A stretch of DNA of 64,000 bases from Capitulum mitella (GCA_030062745.1 CP099848.1:16541081-16605080); one strand, 5' to 3'. Shown: positions 30,549-43,354, numbered from the stretch's first letter. Notes: generated from the letters alone by a model not told the origin. A program made the numbers and translations.

Positions 30549-31807
30549 CTGGTGTCGATCGTGAATTGTAAAACTCATTGGTTACAGGCATACTATCATA
30601 GGTGTGCGAACGCAACCCCTGGTTCCTGCTTGAGGGAGGATGTCATGCGCTCACATACGCACTAGTTTGTATTTATACTGGCAACAAAAAAGGCTGTTTG
30701 AATGGTTTTCTGTTTACCGTGGTCGTAGGTCAGAGAGTCAAGATCTGGTCTCCCGTCCTGGCAAGGAAGGTTCGAGTAGTCTCGGCGCCCGAAATTTGGT
30801 CTGCAGGTCATCTGGCAACTAGCCATTTTAGTGGCACACTGACTATGTCGTAACAACTAACAGACCATCTGGATGAAAATTATCGAAACCAAATTAAAAG
30901 ATGATATCCTGTCTAGATTTCATGGAAGTCTCTATCTTGGTACAGTAAAAGAAAGAAGCTGTTTTGAGTCGTGAGCCGAATCGGAATCGGTAAACCTGGA
31001 GCCGGGGGCTTCAGTTTCTGTAAATGATTAGGTGGGCCGAGCCGTGTTCCCGACAACCTAACCTCTCCCAAATGTGGGTTTCTCAATGGATTTAGCGCAC
31101 TTTATTTTGATCAACGGAAATTTTTCAGTTTTTCTCACTATTTTTCAAATAAAAGATTGGGTATATTCCAAGTATATAGGTATATGTACAGATATATAAA
31201 AGATAGAAAGATAGACAGATACATCACTATATGCCTTATTCTATGCTCTCTGCCTATCTTTTATCTACTGCTGCCGTCTCTTTCATTATTTCTGCCCGTT
31301 TCCCTTTAAAACTGGCAGAACGTATTGGAGGGGCCCAAAACCAACAATAGAGGGGCGTAATCAACATGGGATGGGCCAGGGCCCCCTCGAAAGAATACGA
31401 ATGGACACCCCTGCCTGGAGCTAAAATCGAGTTGGTCCAAATTTGCGAAATTTCGCTTGGACTCCATTTCGCAATCAGGAATGGTGAGCCTTCCGCTGTA
31501 ATCGAGTCAGCTCATGTAAATTCGGGTGAAACAAAGTACACCTTATTAGACTTAAAAATGGACGGAGAAAAGCGACAGAAATTGTCCACCACATGAAAAG
31601 TTCGCGCATTATCAGGATTCCATTGACCACCTCTGATCCCTGGTTCCGCAGCCACTCCCTAACTGCCCAGGTTTTGCTTCTAATCCCCGGTGCTGAAACC
31701 TGACATCGGTACGCCGTTGCTCCACCCTCAATATCACACGCCACTGCACTGAGGTGGTCTGACTTAAATGTCAACAGTTTGGCATTGCTCGCCATTACAC
31801 GTACTTT
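30549..31807. other. Intergenic, (TA)-rich simple repeats near 31160-31230, no gene
   Basis: GATA/TATA-type simple sequence at about 31160-31260. Short frames such as 31366-31596 (+) have no recognised family. Confidence 0.4.
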
Positions 31808-33310
31808 CAGGGGCGTAGCCAGGATTCCGCCAAGGGGAGCCAAAGCGGATCAAGGGGGCCCTCGTAACCAATGGGGGCCCTCGCCAAGGGTGGATCCAGC
31901 ATTTCGCCAAGGCTGCGGCGGGAGGGGGAGGGATGGAGGCGAATGGTCGGTGCAGGGCCCCATTTTTGCCCTTCAGATGTGAAAAATGATGTATTATGCT
32001 TTTTACCATATAAAATAACCAAAAAAATCAAACGCGTGACCTCATTTGAGAAAATTCGGCGATTTGTTCCAGAACAAAGCGGCCAAAATATGACAAAAAC
32101 GGCGCGATTTTAGACGGTTTTGTCCCCCCATTTGAAATGTCCTGTCTGTATCTGGTCCAGGGGTCCGTCTGTCTCCTCCCCCCCCATTCTGTAGCTTCTG
32201 GGGATTTTTTTGTCAGCTTAGTTTAAGTTCCCTCTTGCAGTTACAAGGACACTTTTGGTGGTCTCGGGCCGCCTGTCGTGCCAGGACCCTCTAGTGGTCT
32301 CAGGTTCCTTTTAAAGTTTCACGTGTCCCGCGGGACGTCTCAGGCGCTCCTTTGGCAGTTTCAGGAGCACATCGGACAGTCTCAGGGACCCATCTGGCAG
32401 TTTCAGGGACGATTAAGCCATTTCGGGTTCCCTCCTGTTGTCCCTGGGACGTTTTTGCCTTCTAAGAAGCCCCTGAGGCACTGAAAAAACTCACTCTATA
32501 AGTCTCTCTTTGCCGTCATAGTGGCGCCTTTGGCAATCCTCCAGGTCCCATGGCCGTTTCAGGAGTAGTCTGGACGTCTCAAGGTCCAGTAGTTTTAGGG
32601 GCCACTCTAGTCTTCTCAGAGGACCCTATTGCTAGAGACTTCTAGTTAGCAGTCCCAAATGTGCCTCTCTAGAGGTCTCAGTGGACCCCCTGTGGTCCTG
32701 GATACCCCTCTTATAGTCTCTGGGAAAATTTTGGCTATCTCAGGGACCCTCTGGCAGTTACAAGAGACCATTTGGCAATTTATGGGCCTCTGTGTAGTGT
32801 CATAGGCCCTCTGAATGTCTCTGGTGGTCCCCATGGCTGTATCAAGGGTTCTTACTCTGTTACATGAGGTATATCTGGCAGTCTTTTAGCGCCCCTCTAG
32901 TTGTAACAAGTGGCTTTTGTTGGCGCTTCAGGGGCCTCTCTGGCAGTCTCAGGGGGACCTTGCCCGTGCCAGGAGCCCGCTTATTATACTCGGGGACCCT
33001 CTGGCCGTTCAGTGCCTCATAATACCCAAATATCGTCTCAGAGGCCTTTTATCGTCTTTGCCTCGCAGGGGCCCTGCGACCTTTTTAGCGGTCCCAGGGG
33101 TCATCTGCGGTGCACGGGCCCATCTTGTCGTCTCAAAAACCACCTGACATTTCCGGGGGGCCCTGACGGCATCAAGAGCCCCTCAAGGTTTCAAAAAGAC
33201 CAGTGTAGCCCATTTGTGGCTCCTCTCGAGATTGAGGTCACCGACGAATCGCCGTTCAGGGGGCCAGTCTGGCTGGCCAGGTTCTCCTTATGCCGAAAGG
33301 GACCCCGCTG
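31808..33310 (-). mobile_element. Long hAT-ended repeat element, copy B (inverted relative to copy A)
   Basis: Starts CAGGGGCGTAGCCAGGATT at 31808, followed by sequence colinear with the reverse complement of about 1030-2782: AT-rich subterminal part, then the degenerate GGCAGTTTCAGGGACC-type array. Homology ends near 33310. The preceding 8 bases (CGTACTTT) were not found again at the far end, so this copy is probably truncated. The frame at 32910-33311 (+) is homologous to that at 983-1276 (-) only because the DNA is. Confidence 0.75.
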
Positions 33311-33439
33311 AACGCTCATTCAGACTACGGTCTTCTCTTCATAACACACAAAGCCTTTTTGTATATTCGGAATACGCTTCTTTTAGTTTTTGGTTTATTT
33401 TTTTAGTTTCGTAATCCTTTAATGCTTAAAATATTCTTA

Positions 33440-33607
33440 TCTTCCTTCAATTGTCTGTTTTGAACAGTGTAAGACGCCCTGCGGGTGCCTCACGCTATCC
33501 AAAGAACTGGGGCCTTCTGCTCCAAGGAGGCCCGCTCGGCCGCCAGGGGGTCTCGCTTGGCCTCCAGGGGGGCCATGGCCCCTTTGGCCCCCTCGGCTAC
33601 GGCGCTG
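33440..33607 (-). mobile_element. hAT-like terminus
   Basis: On - the sequence starting at 33607 reads CAGCGCCGTAGCCGAGGGGG, very close to the other hAT-like ends, with a CCAGGGGG-type imperfect tandem behind it. The other terminus was not found. Confidence 0.4.
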
Positions 33608-34770
33608 CATAGACGAGAAAAGCACCGTGGTATATTCATAGGTTTCAGACTTGTAGGCCTCGGCTTTAGCTGAATGTCATGCCATACTAGTGCCGGAAAA
33701 TTTAATTCATGACCTCGGAAAATACAGAAGTTTGTTCGAACGTGTCGCGGCTCGCCCAGACAGAAGGCACCTGCACATGACGCCTTCTTTCGCCGTGCAA
33801 TGCAGGTGACAGCTAACCAGTACCACTTGAGGTTCGCCGGATCTCCGAGAAATGTACTATCGTTGCCCAAACGCAAAGTTTTGGGCCAAGCAAACATGTT
33901 TTACAGCTTACCGGATACTTCCAAAAATGATATGAAAATTACGGAATTCCAGCATCACAAGCAGGGCAGGGTTGCATTCGACCCCGTTCCACTTGTACCA
34001 CAGAGGTGCAATCAGTTGGTATCAAGCGCGATAAATGCGACTGAAAGAAATACACGGGGGGAATCGCCGTAATGGCCTTCTTCCCTCAAAGGAACCATTA
34101 TAGCCACGTTCAGAACCTAACTTGGCCGCTTATCAAGTTTACTGCCTCAAAACATGACTAGGTAACAAAGTTGATTTTTAGACAGCAGTAAACAGAAATG
34201 CAACCTTGCCGCAAAGCGCAGTTTAAAAACAAATGGTAACCTTGTAAGCGATGCTCGTCAATCTATGAACGCGGCCCACCTGTAACGCATGCAGTGTAAG
34301 GTGTCCCACTTTTTGCGGAGGTTTTCAAAGACGGCTCGCTATTGTTGCATCCCGTTCCTCACTACGGTGGATCTATCTGGACCAATTTTCTTGGTGTTGC
34401 ACGTATTGCCGCACTGCAGTCTCCGCCGTAGCGCGGCGTCCGAAAGCCTCAGAGCGCAACCGCCGTGAGTGGGACAAACCGCGAGAGCGCGCGCTTATTG
34501 GCTTGTAGTCGAACTCCAGCCGCGCCGGGATCTTTCATGAGCCTTCCCGGTTATTCTCTAAGAAGAATTATTGAAGGACAGCGTCGGGAGCGCGGGAGAG
34601 ATCTTGGCCCGGACCGAGGAACGTGGTCGACATCGTGTTCCTGTATCCACATTAGCCTTTTTCAAGTCCTAAAGGTATTTGACTATGTAAGTTTCGAGCG
34701 CGAATTAAACCCAAGGCCACAGTAGGCTGGTACGAGGAGCCCACGTGGCATCTTCAAGCACTGTGGTCAC
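33608..34770. other. Intergenic, nothing recognised
   Basis: No supported gene. Open frames such as 33490-33897 (-) lack recognisable domains. Confidence 0.35.
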
Positions 34771-34772
34771 CA

Positions 34773-36200
34773 ATGTCTGACCGACTGCAACTAAGGCTAC
34801 TACAACGGCTACTACGAGGGAAGCATCTGCTCGAAGTAAGAATTTTAAATCAAAGACCACAGGAACGCTTCACCGCAGAAAAAAGAGGGGATGGTACTAC
34901 CTTCTCATTCTTTTCGTGCACGAAACTCCCAAAGACCAGGAATGTTACCAAAGGTACCTTTGGTACAGGGGCAGAGTAAGTTTATGTGAAGGAAAACGAT
35001 AGCCCACAACATAGGCACAGAGTTGGCGAATCTGCTCCGAGGACCGAACCTGCGGCTCTCCAGTTGCATCACACAGTCCTTTAGGGGCAGAGTTCTCAGA
35101 GTGCTTCAGACATACGCAGAGTACCAGAACATGAAAGCAACGGCAAAGACAGCGGAGAACACGCAGGAATTTCAAAGCTTTCTTTCTCAGTTTTGTGACC
35201 TGAGCCTAGATGATTTACTGGAAAGGCTCAGACGGCGCAGCCGCATTCAGACAGAGCCGAAGGAAGAGTGGAAGTGGTACATGCAGATGCGCTCAGAACA
35301 TCAACCAGGACTCCTGGCTAGAAAAGACAAGGTCATGGAGCGAAGGCTCAAAGCGCGAGGAAAAAAAGAAAGTGGGCGCCAAAACGGAAGAAAAAAAGCA
35401 GTCGCGGCCAAGCAACTCTGGAATCGGTTGCAAACTCAGAAAATGACAGAAGACAAGAAAAATAAAGGGTACAAACGAGCATTGCTCCCCTTAAAAAACT
35501 GTCAGCAGAGTTGTCAGACACGCTCGACAGACCGCAGCTTAGTAACAGGCAGCGGCCCATGGCTGCAACTCACATGCTTACCGTAGCAGGTAACGATATT
35601 TCCAACACGACTAAATCAAAGAACGCGCTACACCGGCAAGTGAAGAGAGTGCAGATAGAAACGGCAAATGCTGTCAAGTGAGACTTTACTCTTCCTTCTC
35701 ATCCGGTAGTGTACTTTGGTATGAAGGTAGTCATGCCCTAGGGAAAAGATTCCGCAGAAAGAAGGTCGGTTCAGATCAGTGGCGGTGACCAACTTCCCCG
35801 ACCAAATCTTGGGATTCCCAGGTTTCACAGCAGCAAAGGAGCCGGTGTAACTGCCACTGCAGTAGAACAGCTCGAAGTGTACTGGGTTGACCTGGCTAAA
35901 GTGACCGGCATCGTTTACGACAAGACTGCGCCAAATATCAGCTGGAACTCGGGCGCTACCTGGAGCCCGGAAAAGGACATTGGTCACGCCGTGCTTCGGT
36001 TGGAGTGTAGGAAGCACATCCACAAATACTTCATGCAAGCACTTCACGTGTCACGTGAATCGTCTGCGGAGAAACGAAAGGCCCAACAAGAGCCCTGAAC
36101 AAAGAACTCAAAAAGAAGTGGTCGACTCTCGATGCAAGCAGTCACTTTACCGGATTCGACTTGTCCTCCTTTAACGGGTTTCGACTTCAGAAGGTTGACA
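34773..36200 (+). pseudogene. DDE-transposase-like remnant (DTTxSNTG ... CRHH family)
   Basis: Several plus-strand frames line up as one decayed protein. 34773-34979 is followed by a long frame at 35023-35586 (LSLDDLLERLRRRSRIQTE, then a Lys/Arg-rich stretch). A piece at about 35790-36060 then reads VTGIVYDKTAPNISW and IGHAVLRLECRKHIHKYF. The last part follows the pattern D-T-T-x-x-N-x-x-x-x-G-A ... L-x-C-R-H-H of a transposase-like family common in invertebrate genomes, with Lys for the first Thr and Lys for the first His here. I do not recall a firm family name. Stops and frame changes indicate a pseudogene. Confidence 0.4.
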
Positions 36201-36373
36201 GCGTGTTGGGCGTGAAAGCACCGCAGGTCAGCTATCTTTCCTAAAGATTTCTACGGAGAGTTTTGCTCTTTGATTGTCACGTAACTCACTGGCAACTGCC
36301 CGAGAAGCACCAAATGCGTCGACCTGGTGCAGTGAGCGACGCGCACTCTTCATGGCAGACGCGACTGACATCC

Positions 36374-38069
36374 TTAGCCCGAGCCCAACTGGCACCCTGA
36401 AGTGGGCACCCGGAGCTGGGGGGAGGGCGCTTCAACGCCTCCTCACTATCTCGCGAACGAAACGCTAGAGCAAAATAGGCTTATATTATCGGAAAGCCCG
36501 CCATAACTTTGTTCTAAAACACCAAAAATCATTGAAATCTTTTTAAAAATAACGCAACTTTTTAGTCTATATGTGAAAAACTACTTTTTAAGAACTACGC
36601 CCCTAATTACAGCACAGCAATTCTGATCATGAAAGCAAGTAGAATGTAGATTACGGTGATACATAGTTTACAATATGCATATAACTAAATATTGCATGAA
36701 GTGACCTGATATAATGCCATTTTTCATTTCGCCATATTTGTAGGGTTTTTGAACATTGCTGGCAAGCAGTTGTCCATGTATGTTTCCACGACGGCAGACA
36801 TGATTTGCGCGAACAGTTATAGATACCGACATAGCCTGTGACGTGATTTAACATTCAGCTGTTTTCTTTGCTTATTTCGTTTTCTGTCGAGGACCAACAA
36901 GAATGCAAACAAAAGTGCAAGGACTACCTTTGGATGAAACTCCTCAGGTTGCACAACCGTCATCAATAGGGTGCTATTTATGGTGGATCATATGACCTGA
37001 CCTGACTTAGGACCATGGCTTGATTTGAAGCACGTTTGGGTTTCACCATTTTATACCTAGATATGCCATTGACTCATGAAATAAACCAGAGATATAAAGC
37101 TGGACATCTAGGCATAGATCCGGCTTCTACCACGGTAATCTCGCGTGATCTCAGATGATTAAGGTCACTTCCCAGCTTGAAAGCGTCTTGTTTCAATTTT
37201 TGACCGCAAAATCGAGTTTAGTGCCTATTTTTACCTCAGAGATTATCAAAACGGGGTTTTCGACTCCTTTTTGCTATCTTATGTGACGTGACCTGACCTC
37301 ATGACCATCTGTGTGGGTCAACACTATTTGTCGTGTTAAGTGACTTCCTTGGCTCAGGTATGCATTTCAGGCACCAACAAGCCGGAGAAACGACTCAAAG
37401 TCATTAGAAATAGGGAAATACGGCGGAAATTGAGCTGACCGCAGGTCATTGAACTTGATGTCGACAGCAAAGTCGAGATAGCATAATTCTTTTCAATGTC
37501 CTCGATCACTATCCCTGAAAATTTTACGTCGATCGATAGCACGGCGTGTTTTGTAGAATACTTAAAAATGGGAGGCTGACATCTTTTACGTGACCAAAGT
37601 TAATGACCTGACACGACCAGAAGTACAAAATTCTACAGGGCATGCGCAAATGATGTCAGAAAAAGTACTGGAAGTTTCAGCCCCCTGCGTCCGATGTTTT
37701 TTTTTGCTGTCACCAAAGTCATTGGAGAAGGGGGACTTCAAAACATTCCCTCTTCGACGAGGGCTAACATGGGTTTGCTAAAATTACAGGTGCAACTCTC
37801 AAAAGACGAAGCAGAGAAGACAAAAATCGCCTTTATCATCGCTCTGCTCCATGTGCCGTGCTTCCTCAGAAATGGCCCCGGATGCCTCTCAAAAACGTTG
37901 CCTGGCTCCGCCTACGAGCAAAACGGAATTTCAAAGTTTTGTCACAGTACGTAGAAAGAATAGCTAGGAAAAGTCACCAAGTTTCGTGAAGCTGAGACAA
38001 GAAATCTGGTATCGGGAAGCCAAAAACCCGAGGGGGGCGGATTTAGTTCCCATGCGGGAATAGGGTTAA
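36374..38069 (+). mobile_element. TTAA-type element with mixed ends
   Basis: The left end TTAGCCCGAGCCCAACTGGC (36374) resembles the family 1 end at 43355 (TTAACTCGCGCCCAACTGGC). The right end GCGGGAATAGGGTTAA (to 38069) and the preceding 200 bp match family 2. The interior has several GACCTGACCT motifs. No transposase. The left boundary is less certain than the right. Confidence 0.55.
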
Positions 38070-41000
38070 GGTTCAGAAATGTGGCACACTCTGGGTCGTA
38101 TCATCGGCAGTCTATTACCATTTGAACCAGCCGAATCGGCCTGTCGGATGTAAGCCAATTGAGTGGGATGTCCGACGCCCCATCCCAGAAAGTGGAAGAC
38201 GGTGACGTACCCCAGGAACTGCTGGATTAACAGAAGGTCTGTCCCAGCTTGTGTTGAAGCGCGAATCGCGTTATCATGTGAATTCTTTGTAATAAAGATT
38301 CAACGAGCCCAATGGCATAGGACAATAGTGCTATGCTGCATAGAACAAGGGTGGCTACGTGCACCGTAGCCACCCCTCCTTGCAGATTTCCTTATTTTGT
38401 TATGCTTTGGAGACATCACCGCCTCTGCTCCCAATGGCCCAACGTCTATGTTCCTTACCCTATGCGACGACTGGCTGGCGCTGCTGAATCAATAGCGGAC
38501 GGCCATGACTCCTCGCCTGATGAACGGGGGCGAACGTCAAGCGCGGCCGTGAAGGAAGCCGGGGCGAAATTCTGACCACTGTCAGCATGGTTTCTTGTCA
38601 CGGTTTCCGGAAGGTCAGGGCGGCGGCCTCCGCCGGTGGCGATAAATGAAACCTGCCGACGGCGCCCGGCGCACGCGTTACCCTGAAATAACGTGCAAAA
38701 CGACAGTTCATTCGCGTTAGGACGGCCGGTGCTGAGGCCGCTCGATTGCGAACGTCATGGGGACAGGTCAACACCGCCTCTGCTATGTCGGCTATGCTGA
38801 GCCGGCTCAGGGGACCAGGCCTTCAGCGCCTTTAGCGCATTTCATCCTTCAGCGCCATCGTTCCTTCGATGAGGAATGAGTCTGTACCCAAATCATTTGT
38901 TCAAATAGTGTTTAGAATTGAAACCTGTGCTGGGTGGACTATTTCGCATCGACACTGGAATTCACCTCTGACCGTGCAATTCATTACAGAGTGACAAGTT
39001 TTATGGCTCAAGTTAAACGTGCCGTCAAACGTACAACACTGGCCGCGTGGCATCTTTCATGGGAACTGTTCAGCCATCGAAATGCCAGCTGTCAGCTGGC
39101 CTGGATAAGTATGAAATGTTGAATCAATCACGTTGAGTAAATATAACCTATTTCTTCTCCTTTTCAAACTCTTGCAGTTGCAGCCATCTAAAAACAACAC
39201 ACACTGGCTGTGGCATATTTTTCTGAAAACCTTATCTTCATGCCTATTTAACCGATAAAAACAGCCATGTTTTTAAAAGAGTTAGTCTGCAACACGATTT
39301 TGTTACGTCGTGACCAAGGTTGGGTCAATAGAGGGCAAAAGAGGTTAACGATTTCACGGGAGGCACTGATTTTTTTCCCTGGGCCTCTTCAATCTATTAT
39401 AACCAAACTCTGCGGAGACTTATCATGAATGATGAAGTGACACATCTTAGAACATGGTTGATGGAGATTACTTCGATCCAGGTCACTGGTGGGTTGGTAG
39501 TCGGCAAGATAAATAATGCATCCCAAAGTGAAGGTGACCTTGTTCAAGTCAGTTGGGGTCATCTAGCGTCAAGGTAGATCAACAGACCACATCCTCAGGC
39601 GAAGCTGTGACGAAGTCATTTGGTTAGATCCGGAGAAAGAATAGCACATCTTCGCTAATTAACCTGGCATGAGCTGGTTTGACCTGACCTAGGTACGAGT
39701 CAGTATTTTCAGTACGAATATTTTGAGGCATGTGCACTCATCATTCCGTCAGTCTCCAACAAATTCTGTATCACCGTATTCCCAAAATATGTAGTGCTAG
39801 TTCTACCACACTGGGTAGATGCCGCCATCCGATGTGACTTTTCCGAAATGGACGGCCTGTTTCAAACGGCCCGCATCGCGAGTCTGACCTTTACAAGAGA
39901 TTCCCTGATATACCATCCAAATTTCGCAAAAAAGTACAAAAGTGATGTCAGGTCACCGAATTATGACGTCATTCTCCATTCTCCTAGGGGTTTGTAAATC
40001 ATTGCAATGCCCTTAGGCAGCGCAGTCAGCAATGTTTTAAAAGTGGGGACACCAGTTCCCGACAAATGACAGCTGAGCGCACTTCACGCTTTTGTTACTT
40101 AAGTAACGGATAAAATACATGATTAATGATTTTAATCTGGCCGTGCAAGGCGGAAGGTTGCCACTAATCAGTTGTGAAGCAACATGAATATCGGTGAAGA
40201 TAACTATCGAACACAAAGAAATATTCAAGGAGAAAACATCAGTCATGGGTGAATATAAAACAACAAGTACCATCCTAATACCAAAATAGCGCTGAACAAA
40301 ATATGGCATGGCAAGATGTCGAACACGAAACGAACAGAAAGACAAGTGAAATATTTGGGCCTCTCATCACCAGTAACCTCGGGTGACTCACAGCTCACGG
40401 GAAGATCCTCTGAGGGCTCCCCGCTCGGAAAAGTACAGGGCCTTGCCATGGCTCATCCTTGGTCGCAAAAGCTCCTTCAGACAGACAACAAAGGCTCTTG
40501 TGTTCACTACGACATGCATTTAATAGGTTGTAAAACAACTTGACAAGAAACCATTAAGCAGATGCACTGCAGATAAAGGCCTGACGCACTCAGAAGCTCA
40601 CAAGTACAAACCAGATTACGAGAAGAGATGCCATCCATGCAGTTCATCAATTCGCAGCAAATCATTCATCCAAATCACGTAATTCGCAAGCACGGTGCTT
40701 CGGGGCAAGCCTAAGCACATGTCAGCTGATACAGGACAATTTGCCGGATAGCACTGCACCTAGGGAGGAGACAGCAGCCGGCGTTCGATGTCTGTAAAGG
40801 CGCCCACAAATTCACTACACGTCGCACCGTTGTCACCATATCTGAAATAAGATCCGGGAAACGCGAAAATTAGACAGTATACCCAGGATAAGGCCTGCCC
40901 AGGAGTATGACCATGAGGACGAGAGCTTCGCTCCTGCTTCTGTCCCGTCTAATTTACATTGCGGTACAGAGTGGCGGCAGGTGGTCTGGAACTGTGACGC

Positions 41001-41589
41001 TGTTCAGGCCCTGCCCCCGCACTGGCTCTGGCACTGGCTACTGAGTTCAGGACACCTGGCCCTTTTGTACTTCGAAAGGGGAAGTGCCCTTCGCCGCAAT
41101 GCTCGTGCGTCGCGCTGCACTTCTTCGAAACTGAGTACTGGTGAACCACGGTGGTCTCGAAACCACAGTTCCTCCAACTGGAACCCATGGGACTCGCCTC
41201 CGTTGGACGATTGGCGTGACGGGATTCTGCTTGCTCGCACCCTAGGCGCGTATTGTATTGCACTGTATTGCACGTGGGGATGCAAACAGTGATAAAATAC
41301 ATGTGGCCATGAAGTCTCCGAGCCAAACACAGGACGGGAACGGTCGTCTCATAGGGTATGGCGAGCAAGGACACGTCGCACCGCTCGCACACTTATTTCC
41401 AACGAACAATGAAGCCATGTCCGAGGGTTCGCCTCTGGACAGCACCCGAGGGCCCAGTGTTAGAGTTGTAAATGACACCATGTTGCCGGCGATGAGCCAA
41501 CCAAGGCGCTGCAGTATGTCGGATACGTGATCATTTTTTTCTAGCGTCCAAAAATATCATTTACAGCAAACTGTATTACCTGTTAAAAC
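38070..41589. other. Intergenic, no gene recognised
   Basis: Contains a perfect hairpin (38349-38375), a GC-rich patch at about 38460-38760, and unremarkable AT-leaning sequence. Frames between 40949 and 41530 on both strands have no recognised family. Confidence 0.4.
38349..38375. repeat. Perfect 11-bp stem hairpin
   Basis: GGGTGGCTACG and CGTAGCCACCC flank the loop TGCAC. The stem resembles the GTGGCTACG termini of the hAT-like elements, so it may be two abutting element ends or an excision scar. Confidence 0.7.
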
Positions 41590-42010
41590 CGAGGCAAGTC
41601 CGCTTTTGAGCCACTGCCATAAACGGCAAGGCAGTGCCGAATGTGGGGGAGTAACAGGACTGGGACGACAATGCGCAGCGCCCGGTTCGGAAAGTGATTC
41701 AACTTCCGTGCAAAGTCCAGCAGTAAGCTCGTACAGCGGCTAACGATTGCCGAGACACGTGGGTGCCAAGAGAGAGAGAACGTTAGAAAATCACGCCGGG
41801 ATTTTTCACAGAGGGCGCAAGAGACAGCAGTGCGTCTCTGAACCTCACCGAACAGGGACATTGCGAAGATTTTGTTGGCTGCCGGTTGGCTGTCAAAGAA
41901 CACCAGCTGAATTTGCTCGCGTCCACTTGTAAGGAATTCGCACGAAGCCAGAAGTCGAGCGAGCAAAGGATGCTTTGCATGAGCAGACCAAGATCCGGAA
42001 GCAGGGACGG
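41590..42010 (-). pseudogene. LINE reverse transcriptase, C-terminal fragment
   Basis: Pieces LDFWLRANSLQVDASKFSW, LSWHPRVSAIVSRCTSLLLD and VPVLLLPHIRHCLAVYGSGS match, in order, the region after the catalytic Asp box in CR1/Jockey-type LINE reverse transcriptases (…W…N.L.VN.SKT…, LSW..HV..I..RC, ….PHI.YC..VYG). There are frame changes. It follows on from the 44860-46900 fragment with a gap that would hold the Asp-Asp box, so both are probably one LINE copy split by later insertions. Confidence 0.75.
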
Positions 42011-43089
42011 CGGATTGCATTTTCGGCTGGAGGGGCAAGCTCTATCGGATCAACGGCCGACCTCATTTAGGTTACCTTCTCCCCCCGTAAAAAATAACTG
42101 AACTTCGTCCTTTTTTGCTATCGCCCAGTTTTTCGTTAAATAAACCAACTGTTTTCCCAGGTTTTGGCGCTGGTGTACACTTGTGTTCTCTAAAATGCAT
42201 GGTTTTTTATTCAGGTCTGTACCCACTCACATTTTGAGGTCTTTGCCCTTGGGCATTCATCTGTATGGGCATTCATCTTCATCTGCTCTTATGCTGTTCG
42301 CATTTACAACACGAATTTAACATTATTATAACGTATGTTTATAAAAGTTTGGAAGACATTTTCCTGGCACAACATTTAACTATAACTCGAAGCTCAGTAA
42401 CATACCTCTTACAGACTATCACAGACAAACGAGAACGCCATCATCATCTCAAGCACTCGCCAAAGCGGCTTTGGCTGTCCCCCACACACACATAATGTAA
42501 TGATGCCAGCACCAAACCTATGACGCAATGGACGAAACCATCTTGCCAAAGTGCCCAAAGGGCTAACAATCAGTACCATGCCCAACACCACTATGCATGG
42601 TATTGTTACGCTCCACCGTCGCCGTGCGCCTCAGGACCTCATCAAGAAGCCAGCCGAAAACACCTTCTGAATCTCGGAAACGAGCCTTCTATTAATTGTC
42701 CTCAATCGACCAGACCAACAGAAATACAGATAACGACGGAGCAACCCGGCTTGCCACAAACAGATCTATGGCTACATGTCTCCACCAGCAAGGAGACAAA
42801 ATGAGAAAGGAGTGTGCGAGGAGACGTCATGAAACGAGAAGGAGTGCTCCTCAGGGAGTAGCCCTGAGCTAGCGCGGACAGGAAGGATGGGAGGACAAGG
42901 AGTGCGCCTCAGAGAGTAGCCCTGAGCCAGAACGCACGGGACCGAGTCGGGAGGCCGACTGCCCATCGTTTGCCGACCCGCTACTGAGGTCAGGTTAGGA
43001 TCTCGTGGTCAGGGGACAGCCGGCCAATGAGGGAGAGGGACAAGCGCGGGAAGCAAAAGCGCACGCGAGCAAAGAAAATACCACATCTG
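42011..43089. other. Sequence between LINE fragments, no gene
   Basis: A diverged ~60-bp tandem pair starts GGAGTGCTCCTCAGGGAGTA at about 42841 and again at 42900. Otherwise unrecognised; probably insertions nested in the LINE. Confidence 0.4.
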
Positions 43090-43155
43090 TAGCCAGGAAT
43101 GGAACCCCTCTCACCTGCATGAGTAGCAAGCACCTTACCAGTCCGCTAACATATC
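43090..43155 (-). ncRNA. tRNA-like sequence (SINE head or tRNA pseudogene)
   Basis: On - the sequence TAGCGGACTGG (43138-43148) fits the RNA polymerase III A box, and GGTTCCATTCC (43096-43106) fits the B box with one mismatch. They are separated by 31 bp as in intron-less tRNA genes. A plausible anticodon arm, CTTGC/GCAGG with loop TACTCAT, lies between. Position 33 is A instead of T and the acceptor stem does not close, so this is not a functional tRNA. Confidence 0.55.
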
Positions 43156-43199
43156 ATACGTTAGTAACGACTCTGTGATAGAACAAAACAGCATACAAA

Positions 43200-43352
43200 A
43201 AAATCTTAACATATACGTCAAGCTGAGGGACGCTAAAAACACATAGGGCTGATATGTAATAAATACAGCGTAATTTTCCCCATAGGGCTAATGTTAAATT
43301 TCCAAAAGTGGGGGCCATGCCCCCCTTCTTTTCCCCTATTCCTACGCCCATG
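43200..43352 (+). mobile_element. Small MITE, relative of the one at 30428-30548
   Basis: Shares the TTTTCCCCATAGGGCTAATG core and the CCTATTCCTACGCCCATGC end with the inverted copy at 30428-30548. Its left edge is uncertain. Confidence 0.5.
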
Positions 43353-43354
43353 CA

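Noticed and set aside
43090-43155. Functional tRNA-Glu gene
   Set aside because: B-box mismatch, wrong base at position 33 and no acceptor stem.
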